A stretch of 64,000 nt of DNA, from contig NC_079147.1 of assembly GCF_945859685.1 (NCBI RefSeq), forward strand, positions 86,296,315 through 86,360,314, written 5' to 3'. The notes under the pieces are model-generated. The model was given only the letters and a program-made list of their open reading frames with translations. It was not told the origin of the DNA and ran no database searches. The position numbers and the translations under genes were made by a program. Below are positions 21,744 through 33,413 of the stretch, in pieces (positions within the stretch are counted from its first letter, which is position 1; every line of letters starts with the position of its first letter). The stretch comes from Eupeodes corollae (lineage: Eukaryota; Arthropoda; Insecta; Diptera; Syrphidae).

Positions 21744-23960
21744 TGGCGACGAGGATAGAAGAAAATTTATAAATTATCTTAAAAAGCTAACATTTTAAAA
21801 CTTGCATTATACATTTAAAATTAAAATAAATTACGATTGATCGAATAAATTTCGATTATTATTCAAGCAATTGGTCAATTTTGATTTTAAAAATCCTGTA
21901 GATGACAGAGGATAAAAAGGTTAAGGGTATAAAACCTGAAAAAATAATGTCTTACGTAGGAAGTATAAGTGAATTCGTACCCGAGGAATTATACTCACTA
22001 TGGAAAGTTTCATCATGATAAAGACTGTCCAGTTAAGTCTTTATAGTGTTTCAAGTGTGGAAAAAAGGCCACATGTCAAATATATGTTTTCTTAATAAGA
22101 ACGATCACAAAATATCGAGACGACAACGTCAATTTAAGCCAGTGCTGGTGGTCAAGGTGGAAAATGTTGGGGAAGAATGGAGCTGGATACAGGAGCAAGT
22201 GTTTCTTTAATAAATTCTAGAGATTGAGCTTAGTTTATTTATTTAAAATTTAAAAATTGTAATATCTATTTAAGTACTATTTCAGGTCATAAGTTGTCAG
22301 TTTTAGGGAAAGTTGTTGCTGTGGTGTAACAAGAGAGCTGGAGTTGATTGTAGTGGACGGTGCATATTTTAAGCCATTATTCGGTCGAACCTGGTTTTCG
22401 TCATTGTTTCCAGATTGGAAATCCAAAATTGCACTTGATAAAGGGTTTGTCAACGTAGTTTATATGGCGCACAATGATACTGTTAGTAATGAAATTGTAG
22501 AGTGTTATCCAAATGTACTATCTAATGACTCAAACGAGATGATTGTTGGATATAAGCAGAGATTCATTTAAATGAATGTAAACCAATCTTCCACAAAGCG
22601 TATACTGTTCCGTTTCGTTTGGAGGACGCTGTGTCCAAAGAAATAGATAGATTGGTTCAGGAAAAAATTTGAATCCCAATAAAGCACAGCAAATGGGCAT
22701 CCCCAGTAGTGTGCGTCCCAAAACCTGATGGTAGCGTTCGGCTTTGCATAGATTGCAAGGTCACAATTAATAAGCATTTAAAAACGCAGCATTGTGCTTT
22801 TGCAAATATAGAGGACATTTTTGGTAGCCTTTCAAACTGCGCATTTTTTTGTGTCTTAGATTTAGCTAGTGCTTACCAGCAGTTAGAACTCACAGAAGAT
22901 TCAAGAGAGCTCCTTACTATAAACACAATAAAGGGTTTAATTCAATTCATGCGTTTAAGTTATGGTGTTGCCTGCGCACCAGTAATTTTTCAATTAACCA
23001 TTGATCAAATTATATCAGATATAATTATTGGAGGGAAAACCTTAGAAGATTGTCAACAAAAACTGTATTTAGTTTTAGATAGATTAAACAAACATAAAGT
23101 TAAAATTAATCTGCGAAAATGTAAATTTCTACAAGCCTCAGTTGAGTATTTAGGGCATGTTTTAAGTCATAATATAGTAAAGTCTAATTCGAAAAAAGTC
23201 GAAGCCATAAAAAATGCGCCAGAATTTGAAAGAACTTCAGTCGTACTTAGGATTAATTAATAATTATTATTGGAGGTTTATTCCTAATTTGTCGACTGAA
23301 TTGAAATTGATGTATGAGTAACTACAGAAAAAGAATCCTTTAAAGTGGACTCAAGATTGTGATAAGGAATTTGCAAATTCCAATAAATTAATTATAAGCA
23401 ATAATGATTTAATTTTTTTTTTGATCCCCTCAAACCAATAATAGTTTCTACATCTGCAAGATCCTACGGCGTAGGAGCAGTACTTGCCATTTAATATAGA
23501 CGGTGTTCAGAAACCCGTTCTATTCGCTAGCAGCACTTTATCATATGCTGAAAGAGGTTATTCGCAACTTCACAACGAGGCCTTGGGGGTCATGTTTGCT
23601 GTAAAAAAGTTTGTTTAAATATCTCTATGGAAAAGAGTTTACGATTCAGACTGACAACCAAGCATTAAAGGAGATTTTTAACCCTAATAAATGTACAACA
23701 GCCGTTGCAGCGGCACGGTTACAAAGATGGGCAGTAACATTATCCATGTATCAATATAAAATAGTTCATCGCCCTACAAAAAATTTATCAAATATTGATG
23801 CTTTATCAAGGTTGCAAGTAAGTGAGTCTACAAATATTGAATCAATTAATATAAAATTAATTAACTGTATAAATAAGGTCCCTATAGATTGTTGAAGTTG
23901 AAGTACAGACTAAGAAAAGCCCTATACTTCTTAAAGTTTTCAATTTTGTAAAAAAGAGAC
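21744..23960 (+). pseudogene. Ty3/gypsy retrotransposon gag-pol, truncated
   Basis: Decayed gag-pol of an insect LTR retrotransposon, probably of the Mag lineage. Visible in order: a CX2CX4HX4C zinc knuckle near 22055-22096, with a one-base frameshift inside it; a protease active site LDTGAS at 22183-22200; a post-protease segment PLFGRTWF near 22380; reverse transcriptase from about 22590 with PVVCVPKPDGSVR, VLDLASAYQQLEL and LSYGVACAPVIFQ; and RNase H with ASSTLSYAERGYSQLHNEALG, IQTDNQALKEIF and IVHRPTKNLSNIDALSRL. The RT lacks its YxDD box: the sequence runs from FQLTIDQI straight to SDIIIGG. Integrase and 3' LTR are absent, and no env is seen. Several stops and frameshifts are present. 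Confidence 0.88.
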
Positions 23961-24004
23961 TTAGTGTAAAGTAAATTATGTACAACCGAAATTGAATGTA
24001 GCGC

Positions 24005-25035
24005 TAACCATTAAACCCATTTTTGCCGTCTCTGCCTTAATACTCACAAAAGTCCACGCTGAGTTCTTCCGAATATGTCAATGTCATCACCATATGCTAG
24101 CAATTGGACAGACTTTTGAAAGATAGTGCGTCTAATGTAGACGTGGGAGTTCTGTACTATTCTTTCAAGTACAGTGTTAAAAAAAATCGCATGACAGCGC
24201 ATTACCTTGTCTTAAACCGTTTTCGACATCGAATATGGTACTGTTAAGCTGTTTCAAACTTTTATGGAGCAGAGTGAATTCTACATGATCATCCTGCACA
24301 AACGGACGAGCTTAGCAGGGATGCTTAACCTAGAAGTGTTTTTTACAGCTCGTCCCTGTAGATGCTGTCATATGTGGCCTGAAAAACGAAGAAAAGATTG
24401 TCGGGGTCGCTTTGATGTTCTTGGTTTTTTTTTCCAGGATCTGCCGCAATGTGAATATTTCATCGACTGTGTACTTTCCTGGTCTTAAACCACACTGATA
24501 AGGAAGTTTACATATTAAGGCAGAGACAATTTTGTTCAGTTTAGACGGTTTTCTTTTTTCAGGCGAACAATACTGAGGTTCCATTCATTAGACATACTTT
24601 CTTCCGACTATATTTTACAGGAAAGTTGATGCTCCTAACCAAATTATCTGCAGCTGCTTTGAAGAGCTCAGCATTTAAGCCATCCGATTCATTGGCTTTG
24701 TTAGACTTCAGCTTAGACATGGCAATCTTTACTTCCTCTTCCCTAGTCGGGAAGTCGGGATTGTTGGCTTTTGTCGTCAATGTAGAATGGATCATCATAC
24801 CCGACACCGGAATTCGGTTCGTCTTCTTCGTTTTACAGTCTGAAGAAGTGGTCCTTCTATGTCTCCAGCGTTGACTACAGTTTCACTATGATGTTTATGG
24901 ACCCGTTAATTTATATAACTTTTGAACTTCATTTCAGCTTTTAAACCTGTCAACATCTTCGACAGCAAGCTTCTTATGCTCTCTCTTTTTTCTTCTGAGA
25001 GGTCGGTGTTCCTCTCTCATCTTCTGTTCATTTTT
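24005..25035 (-). pseudogene. RTE-like LINE reverse transcriptase, copy 1
   Basis: Minus-strand blocks: EEEVKIAMSKLKSNKANESDGL and AELFKAAADNLVRS (24559-24807), then LPYQCGLRPGKYTVDEIFTLRQIL (24330-24584), and further 3' a degraded segment to about 24005 that parallels 54.03-54.13 kb. These are the RT palm and fingers of the insect non-LTR family whose second copy lies at 53.6-54.5 kb. Many stops and frameshifts. It abuts the truncated gypsy element. Confidence 0.8.
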
Positions 25036-26744
25036 TTTTCTTGGAAAATATTTTAATAACGTAGTTGACTTACATAAAAAGCTTTATATTATTATTTTTA
25101 AAAACTATTGCTTCTCAATTTTTAAGAATTAATAATAATATACTTAGAAACTGTCATAGCTAATCACATCGTTTCCTGTCGTATTATTCCATGATGTTAT
25201 ATTAATGTGCTTCTTTATTTCTGGTAAAAACTATTTATTGGACCCAATTGGTTATACTCGTAAAACATTATTAGCTCATCGTCCTTTTACCATATTTTTT
25301 GCAAATACATTCGAACAAGAAAAGGACTTTTACTTTTTTTCACTATATTATTGGACTTTTTCAACAATAAAATAATTATAGAGCATTGTATTATTTTGTA
25401 TGTATAATGAACTTGTGTTAAAAAACTGTTCTTATTGTAAAAATATCAGCCCGTCTCTTGGATAACCTTTTTCAAACTCTTATGATTAATCTGGTTGGAT
25501 AGGTTGTGCCAAACAAAGTTATTTAAGATGAACTGAACACAAACACAAAAGTTTAACAAAGTTTTCTTACTCGTTAAGTGAAGAGTCCGAGCGAAAATAC
25601 CGAGACAAAATGAGAACGTACCGATTTTTAATTAGATTCTTGGCCGCAAAACTATTTCTGGTTGTTCATTACATTACTTAATAAACCAATTGTTAATTCG
25701 GCTCTCCGCCAAACCGTTTTTGAACATTCTTACCAAAACTTTAGTATCAATTTTGACCAAACATTTGTAATGCATTTTGCTCATAAAAACGATTTATTTA
25801 TTCCTAAAATTCTTTTAATAATTTTGCCGAAGGTGTTTTACTTCAAAAAGTCTAAAGACCTAATCCCTGAGCGGATGTTATAGGTAGCTCAAATAAAATA
25901 AATTAATCTATTTTGGTCATTTTACATGTTGGCGTCCGTCTACTGCTATAGGCTTATTTTTAAAACAAAGTATCTTGGCGCCATTATAAATTTTAAACAC
26001 ACAACATAAAATTGTTGGACATAAGTTTTGGCTGTCCAATGTAAGCGAAGGTCAGAAATCAATCAATAATGTTATCAGTCTTAATGACTTTTTCCCTTAT
26101 AAACATGGGTATGCATTTATTACTGATCAGAAGTTCAATAAAAGAGCGCCTGTTTTTCTTATCAAATTTTAAGATTATATCACAGATAACTTATTTGATA
26201 AAGTACCTATATCTACACACAATTTTTTTTATATTCAAATTCAAATCTCGAAATAGTCCAGTTTCACTTCAAAATGTACCCTTCTTTTGGTGTTCCCGTA
26301 TATATGTGTCATAAGTTCGCCAGTCGTGTAGGAAATGTTTGCTTAAAATATTTTCTCAAACCTTTTATAGGTGCCGTAAAATACTGAAGAGCCAGCGGTT
26401 GGAGTTGATGGAATTTCGGTAGATCTCTTGCAAACAGCTCCAACAACATCCAAAGAATGTTTTGGAAACAAAAATCGTTCCAGAAGAGCGTAAGAATGGT
26501 ATGTTTCTATTTATCTATTAATTTGATATGAAAGCTCTGAATCTCTCGAGTACTAAAATGAGTAGATATTCTGCTACGTGTATTTAGTGAGTGCCAGACC
26601 ATAGTTTCTTCCCAAACTTGTATTTTATGTTAGTTTGTTTGTTTTTAATTTTGAGAGAAGTTAGATATGTACTTAAAATAAACCATTTTTTTAAATTCAA
26701 GAAACAAATAAATTTCTTTCATCACTTTACTAGAGCATAGTTCG
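25036..26744. other. AT-rich spacer with a small LINE fragment
   Basis: No gene is supported. Around 26385-26490 (+) a short reading gives EPAVGVDGISVDLLQTAPTT, the entry motif of a LINE reverse transcriptase, with nothing else recognisable around it. The open frames at 25662-25883 and 26069-26314 match no family. Confidence 0.5.
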
Positions 26745-27735
26745 TTAAAATAACGGTAAAAAAGGGTGAAATAAGAACCTTTGCGACGACGCAATCGAGT
26801 TGATCATGTTAATGTCAACAATCTCTCCTTTGAATACTGCCCAGGAGGCATAAATAAGTTTTTCCCAGAGATGAGAGTTATATTCAAGTTTTAGGCGTAC
26901 ATAGGTTTTGTAGATTGTAGCCAGATCAGACGGAGAGAAAAATATCTCGCTTGAACGAGACAAGACAGTAAATTATTAAATTCCACACGATTTTGTATTT
27001 ATAATTTGCCGTTGCAGTTCCACATTCGAGGAGGGGGGTTGCGATCCTAGAAACAAATATAAAAAACTAAGGGTGCTACCGTTAGCGAAACAATGTATTA
27101 AATTAGAAGTAGCAGGCAGGACATCATTTATAAAAATGAGGAAAGAGGTCGGAGACAAAACGGATCCCTGGGGCACAGCAGTATTTATTTTATGGGTTTA
27201 AGACTTGAATGTATCCAAAACAACTTGGATTGAACGGTTCGAATGAAAATTTCTAATCCAACGAAAAAGAGATTCTTCGATAACAAAAGCAAACATTTTC
27301 GATAAGAGAGCAAGATGCCAAACTATATCAAATGCCTTTGAAATATCAAGTCCAATAATCTTACTTTCTCCACAGGGATGTAAAATATCACCAGTGGACC
27401 TATTGCTACGAAAGCAGTAGTGCTGGGTATTAAGAAGCTTTCGTTCCTCAAAATATTTTTTAAGCATATAATTAATCAGCGTTTCCATTACGAAAAAAGA
27501 TTGGTCCCATAGAATCATTCATGCGTAAAAGATTTGGGGAAGCCATGACACTATCTGGTAAGATGAAATTGTTGGCGAACTGCCTTGCAAACTAGTTATA
27601 GCTTTATCAATAGAGCTAACTAGAGGACTATCATTGAGAACAAGCCCAGGAACCGAGTAAGAGGAAGAATTTCTCATGTGTTTTACAAATGACCAAAAAT
27701 TCTTACTGCCTTTGGGACATTGCAGTATTTTTTGG
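26745..27735 (-). pseudogene. Jockey/CR1-like LINE reverse transcriptase, copy 2
   Basis: Minus-strand RT blocks: CFRSNRSTGDILH and GLDISKAFDIVWHLALLSKM (27198-27518), IRNFHSNRSIQVVLD, MPQGSVLSPTSFLIFINDV and LIHCFANGSTLSF (26976-27176), and LATIYKTYVRLKLEYNSHLW (26745-26963). The catalytic YxDD equivalent FADDSTL has become FANGSTL, so the active-site Asp pair is lost. Frames are broken at 26.97 and 27.19 kb. Same family as 10.3, 40.5 and 47.2 kb. Confidence 0.85.
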
Positions 27736-27902
27736 TCCTTCGAATATGGGCGTTGAAGGCCTTCCTGTCTTATTCCGTGGATCGCGATGCTTGCTCTTAG
27801 TAAAAATCTATATGGACTTGGTATGACACAAAAGCTTAGAAAACTAATTCAAAACATATACAAAATCACTAAGTCAGCAGTTTGGAATGAAAAAAATAAA
27901 TC
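27736..27902 (+). pseudogene. LINE RT fragment, 5' part (split by hAT-like element)
   Basis: The plus-strand reading gives LGMTQKLRKLIQNIYKITKS and then AVWNEKNKS, the region just before the PQG motif of a LINE reverse transcriptase. It continues beyond the hAT-like element at 29573. Confidence 0.6.
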
Positions 27903-29572
27903 GGCGGATCCAGGGGCGGAGTCATAGGGGTCATGACCCCCCTGGGAGATAATTTGTTTGCTATTTCTTAAGAATTCCCTTTGATTCAAAACTAATCGTA
28001 TTGCGTTAATGGATATGACCCCCATTATATTATAAATTATTTATTTTTTGTATATCAAAACAATAAAATACAATACTTCCTTAAAGTTTGTCGCTCAAAG
28101 TACTACTTTTAACTGAGGACTGGACCATGAACATAATATGAATCAGAAATTCAGCCTTTTCCAAAAACGTAGCACAAATTTATCAACTTTTGACCAACTG
28201 ACGATCCAGGGGGGGGTCATATGAGCTATAAAGCTTATACAGTTAAGTTGTATAAGTAAAGATTTCATCTATAGATTTATTAGTAATTTAACGACATTCG
28301 CCAAAAAGTGGTTTGCTGTCAAAAACAACTAAAATTTTTGTTTTCATTCAATTTAGAATTTGAAAAAAACTTTAGTAATGCTTTAAATTATTTTCATGAA
28401 AATTTATAAGAAAAACAGCAAATATTCAGGTTCTTAAGAAAAAACCTTCAATACCAAAGAGATCATCAATTTTATATTAAGTTGCTTATAAATTCCTTAA
28501 ACTATCATTCAATTTTATTATTAAATTTTGTTGACACACATACAATTTTTTGACACACACACACTGTATGGTATGTTTTGCATCAGTAAACAATTTCGAA
28601 CTAGAGGTTTTAATCAAATATGACATTACGACAGTAGAGAAGTCGAAAAAAGTGGGTACCACGATTCCGTATGTCGGACTGTCTTTCCTGGCTCCTACAG
28701 TCCAAACAATTATGTTGATTGAAATTAATGTTCCCAGTCGATTAGCGGAAGGCGTTTTTTTTATTTTATTAATACGAAAACTAACAGCAGTCCCCAAAAA
28801 AATGTTTGGTTAAATCTGTGCAAGCTCTTTTTGATGATCAAATGATTAAATTGATGATTTCTTATTTGTTTACCTTAATTTGTTTTAATTTAATTTCTTA
28901 CAGAAATTATGTAGGTACTCAAAAGCACCTATTTACTTAAATTCAAGAACCAAACATATTTCTCTCTAAAATGTTTGTGTTTTGTTGACTCCTTTAAGGT
29001 CAAAATACGAGTAAGCAGACTGATAGCGATAGTTATAATAGACTCCCGAAAATAGAGTTCGAAAAACTACGTTGAAAAAGCCCGGCATTTCTTCATATCA
29101 GATCCTCTCTCACTTTCTGGATTTTTGAAAGAGTTCTTAGCATAAATAGAAATGGATACAAGAGACGTATATTTTATTTTTGGAAAAAAGCTACGTTTCA
29201 AAACAATTTCTTACATTTCTGTGAAATGCAGCAAAAACCCTATAAACTATTGTGTTTTAGCTCTTAAATATGGCATATTTAGAAAACTTTTGGAATCTGG
29301 GAATGCTTTCATATGTAGGGAGTCATACAAATATAATAGTTAGACCATTCTTTGCTGGACAACAGCTAGTGTTCTAAAATAATTTGATAACTAAAGTTAT
29401 CATTTTAGGAATTGAAATGTGTAAAGGTTAGGTTGATGTACTCGTACCTACATATTATGCTATTTAAATTTTGTTAGCCTCCTTTAAAATTTTTAAGCGG
29501 AGAGTAAAAACTCATCTAAGTGTGTGACACAGCCCCCCCCCCCCCCTGATGAAAAGTCTGGATCCGCCCTTG
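27903..29572 (-). mobile_element. hAT-like element, second copy, reversed
   Basis: Reverse-complement relative of the element at 891-3052. It has GGCGGATCCAG at the left with GGGGTCATGACCCCCC just inside, and GATCCGCCCTTG at the right end (29561-29572). Internal sequence corresponds through most of its length, including the block with CGAAAAAAGTGGG near 28640. The left TIR has lost its first bases and no 8-bp duplication is found. The flanking LINE reading shows about 20 bases missing at the left junction, so a deletion removed the left end and duplication. Confidence 0.8.
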
Positions 29573-29860
29573 CTGGAGTCCCACAAGGTTGCGCCTTACG
29601 TCAAGATCTGTTTGATTTTTATTCAAAGTGACTTAGTGAACTGTTTTCCTGGTGGTATTGAATATGGAGGACTGCAAGTCAAAGCTCTGCTATTTGGATA
29701 TAAGTAGTGATGATGGCAAATTCTTCTGACGCTCTACAACTTATGATTAACAAGTTTAAAGATAATTGTGATCTGTCAACAAGTGCGAACGAAAAATGGA
29801 GATGGTGAAACATGAAAATGGATGAGCATTTGTGTGAAAAACTAAAAAAGGCAAAAATTG
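29573..29860 (+). pseudogene. LINE RT fragment, 3' part
   Basis: Continues the RT fragment from 27.9 kb: AGVPQGCALRQDLF immediately after the hAT-like terminus, then GGIEYGGLQVKALLF near 29650 and DALQLMINKFKDNCDLS near 29730. The YADD box is destroyed. The reading across the insertion identifies the host as one LINE. Confidence 0.75.
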
Positions 29861-29879
29861 CTACAAACGCAACTCGAAA

Positions 29880-30150
29880 AAATTGCTTTAATAACTGTCA
29901 AATAAGCCATATAGCGTTTTTTAAGCCATATTGTATTAAAGCTCTTAAATAGGGCTTATTTAAAAAAAAAAATGTTGGAATCTTGGAATGCTTTTATATG
30001 TAAGGAGTGTTTGAATGTCATTTTAGCCCTTGAAATATGCGAATGTTAGATTAAAATAAACAATACGTTATTTTAATTTTGTCAACCTCCTTTACAGAAG
30101 ATTACACATTTTTGTTAAGCGGCGCCCAAACTCGCCCCCTGGAATTTAAA
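29880..30150 (-). mobile_element. fragment of the hAT-like element's left-end region
   Basis: Repeats, in diverged form, the last part of the preceding reversed copy (GCTCTTAAATA..GGCATATTT, GGAATCT(T/G)GGAATGCTTT, TTTTGTCAACCTCCTTTA, AAGCGGCG). It lacks the terminal GGATCC, so it is a partial copy. Confidence 0.6.
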
Positions 30151-30379
30151 TAATTTAACGGATTTCGATTCAAATATTTACATTTTTTAATCTATTTATA
30201 AATAAGTTCCAATATTCTTACATCGCTCTATTAGATATATATCTTATTCCTTGAATAAGAATGTCTTCTGTCACGAAAGTTAAATTATTGCTGAAATTCA
30301 AGACAGAACTTAAAGTGGTAGAGAAATAAGATTAGAAAATAACTCCCTTCCGCTTTTTTGCTCTTTATGAAATGTTTTA

Positions 30380-31200
30380 TAAAAAATGTTACAGCGCCGT
30401 TTTTTCGATTATCAGTTTTCATCTAGACGGCAACTTCATAATACCCCCCCTCGTAGAAGGCCCCCTCCTTATTTCCGAGGAACTCAGACAGCCTCTTTTA
30501 ACAAGCCTCTTTTGAGTTCAACTTTAAACTACCAAAGGGCGTTCGCCATGGACAGGGAAAGGTGGTAATCACTTGGCGCTATGTCCGGGATATATGGTGG
30601 ATGCAATAAAAACTCCCATCGGAGATCCCGTAGCTTCTGACGAGTCGTCAACGAAGTGTGTTTTGTCTGGCGTTATCCTTGTGAAACACTATACAACCGT
30701 AATGTTAGCCAATTCCGGACGCTTCTGGTCGATTGCCTGCTTTAAGCGGTTCAGTTATTCGCATTAGATGGTAGATTAAGCGTCTGGCCATGTGGAAGTA
30801 GCTCATAGTGGATGATTTCCTTCCAATCCTATCAAACACAGAGCTAACCCTTCCTGGCCGTCAATTCCGCCTTGGCCACTGTTTGGGACGATTCACCGGC
30901 GGTCGACAACAACCGTTTTCACCTAATTTTGTCCTATGTGATCCATTTCTCGTCGCCAGTCATCATCCGCTTAAAAAAGGGGTTAAGGTCTTTCCCTTTC
31001 AGCAGCATATCGCAGGCGTTGATTCGGTCCAGATATTTTGTATGCGTTAAATCATGCGGCATCCAAACATCGAGCTTTTTTTGTATTCAACCTTCTGAAG
31101 ATGATATAAAATGGCCAATTGCCGGTCTAACTCGATTTTTTCCATAATTTGATCGGTACTCGACGTCACCAGCCTTCTGCCGACTGGCTTATCCATGGTG
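30380..31200 (-). pseudogene. mariner transposase remnant (mauritiana/Mos1-like)
   Basis: On the minus strand, short blocks in changing frames are recognisable: MDKPVGRRLVTSSTDQIMEK near 31190, ELDRQLAI..LQKVEYKK near 31120, KRMMTGDEKWI at 30938-30971 (around the first catalytic Asp), KRPELAN near 30710, a corrupted DNARPHT block near 30680 and a P-YSPDIAPSDYH-like block near 30590. This pattern is that of mauritiana-type mariners. Heavily mutated, with no intact termini seen. Part of it is open by chance on the plus strand. Confidence 0.7.
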
Positions 31201-31545
31201 TCGTTTTCGCTGGCTCCGAATATTCAAAACCCCCAAAACCCGCAAAAACACAATGAATCTCACGGTATTGTTTTCTCTAGAGCCTTTGTCTTTAACGAAG
31301 AAAACTTTAAAATAGCGTGAATTTCGGCGTTGGTAAGCTCCACGTTTACACGTCTAAAACTGTTGAACGCATATCCAAACTAATTATGCATAGCGCCGTT
31401 TTGTAGGTTATGTCAAGATCTTTTAAATGATGTATAGTATTGCCAGATACGAGCTCTGTAGCCCTTTGTACATGCATAGCTACGAAATTCAAAAGACAAA
31501 AAGGAAGAAGGGAGATATTTTCCAACTTTAAATTTATATTTGTGT
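31201..31545. other. spacer, nothing firmly recognised
   Basis: May contain the 5' end of the mariner remnant. No clear inverted terminus or gene. Confidence 0.35.
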
Positions 31546-31771
31546 CGTTTATTTTGAAAGTGGCATAAGTAACTTTTGTTTTAAGTCGAGATATTTAAGA
31601 TATTTGTTATACCGTTAATTACCAATACTTCTCTCGAAGAAATCTCAATAGTTCTCAACTTATTGAGTGCAAATTTTTTAAAAATGAAAAGATACCGTTC
31701 AATTGTATTTAGTGTTGCAATAAACTCGATTTTTTTTGAAAAAGTGACTTATGCAACTTTCAAAATAAACG
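31546..31771. mobile_element. small MITE with about 35-bp inverted ends
   Basis: CGTTTATTTTGAAAGTGGCATAAGT at 31546 matches the reverse complement of 31737-31771 with few mismatches, leaving a non-coding middle of about 155 bp. The size and inverted ends fit a MITE. No convincing target duplication is seen, so the exact ends are uncertain. Confidence 0.65.
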
Positions 31772-33009
31772 GCTCATTTCTTTTAATTTAAATAATCTAA
31801 TTAAAACATTGCATTTTCATTGTAAAAATAAAGTAATTTATTTTGTAAATTGCTTAACAAAATTATTTAATTTAATGTTAATAAGAAGGTAACATATAAT
31901 TCCTTTAAATTTAATTCATGTCAATTAGTAAATATTCTAGAAGACTCAGTTAAAGTTCATTTAAGATTTCTACTCAAAATACATAGTCCTGTTTATGTTT
32001 TTCTTTTAAACCAAAACAACACTCGTGTCTTATATTTTATCAATCATACATAATCTTGGTCAACACATAATTATATTCACCACACTACCAAATGAAACCC
32101 ATTCACAATAATGTATCTTTGTTTTCTAACGCCATTGTTTTCTATAAAACTATAAGATTCGAATATGGTGTTAAAGATATGAGAGCGGGAAAGATTCAAT
32201 TCAATACAAAAATATTCCTGCCCCTAAACGAATACACTCTACTCATATCATGAATGCATAACAAAGAGAGAACATTTTACCATGTCAGCCAATCAACATC
32301 GAATATCAGCTACATTCGATTGTGATTGGTTAAAATCCGGTCTGAGCTGAGTTTGAGCACAATAAAAACGTCAGTTTAGTTTTTCGTCATCGTTTTGTTT
32401 GCGAGTGTTGTCGGATTTAACAACTAGATGTAGCGAACATCGATTTTGACTTGACCATTGAGAGCTGGATTAAAATTTTGAATTTAGTAGTTTTGTGAGG
32501 AATCTTATAAAAAGAAGCTGACGGTAGTGAAGGTGATGGTGTTTTTTGTCTGGTATTATAATTTATGAGGATTTGTGGATAAATTTATTGAATTGAATGA
32601 GGGAATAGATCATTTTGTTGAGGGTAGACTTTCAAATCTTAACATAATATGTGGAGGTGTAATACTTTTGTAATTATTTCGTTGTGGAAAACACAAAAAT
32701 TAAAATTTTTAAAAAAAATCCTTAAGTTTTGAGTTACATAGTTCTTATGATCGGACCCTGGCTAAATAATGTGTTCTAACACGTACCAGGAAAGTTAAAA
32801 AATTTAAAATTTAGATTTGATTGGCATCTAAATAAAATGTGTAAGGAACTTAGAGCTCGAAATTTATTTAGAAAAACCTATTGTAATAAATCAAGAGGCT
32901 GATTTGCAAAGCCTCCACTTGTCAAATAACAACAGTCGGAAAACACTCATATAAAAAAAATTCATTTGTCATTGATGTTTTCATATCATCTTTTCTGGGC
33001 CAAGTGAAT
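31772..33009. other. spacer containing a possible unassigned promoter
   Basis: AT-rich. No protein-coding frame. Contains the inverted CCAAT repeat and initiator described separately at 32289-32380. A low-AT patch runs from about 32345 to 32470. Confidence 0.4.
32289..32380 (+). promoter_or_regulatory. inverted CCAAT repeat upstream of an initiator (tentative promoter)
   Basis: CCAATCAACATCGAAT at 32289-32304 faces its near-complement ATTCGATTGTGATTGG at 32314-32329 (14 of 16 matches, 9-nt spacer). A TCAGTTT initiator follows at 32371. No TATA box is placed correctly and no open frame follows, so any transcript would be a non-coding first exon or a transposon UTR. This could be chance. Confidence 0.3.
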
Positions 33010-33413
33010 ATTGTTTAAATCGACCACTCTACTACTTTATTTAGAAATTCAACTATCTCTAAAACGATGAGTCCGATTTAAATTTAAAAAATGTGGGTAA
33101 TGCTGCAAAAATGTAGGTACGTGAAACTTTGATAAGTCGAACTCTCAAAATGAAAGAAAAAAAATCAAGTTACAGAAACTTCGATTTAAAGAAATGAAAC
33201 AAAAGTTAGTTTTTTTTTTTTTTTATTTAATTAAATGGAATATGATTTAAGAAAATAAAATGGTTTGTGATGTAACAGAAGCTTAAAAAAAATCAGTAAT
33301 CATTCGTTTGCGTTTTTTTTCATTGCATTTTAATTTATAAAAAATTTCAATCTCGTTATGTACGTTGAATCAACGATCTGGCGTATTGTTTCCAGGAACT
33401 TAGTTTCTTTCGG

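Noticed and set aside
30386..31147. Three plus-strand open frames of 60-91 codons
   Set aside because: They lie antisense to a decayed Mos1-like mariner transposase whose conserved blocks are readable on the minus strand.
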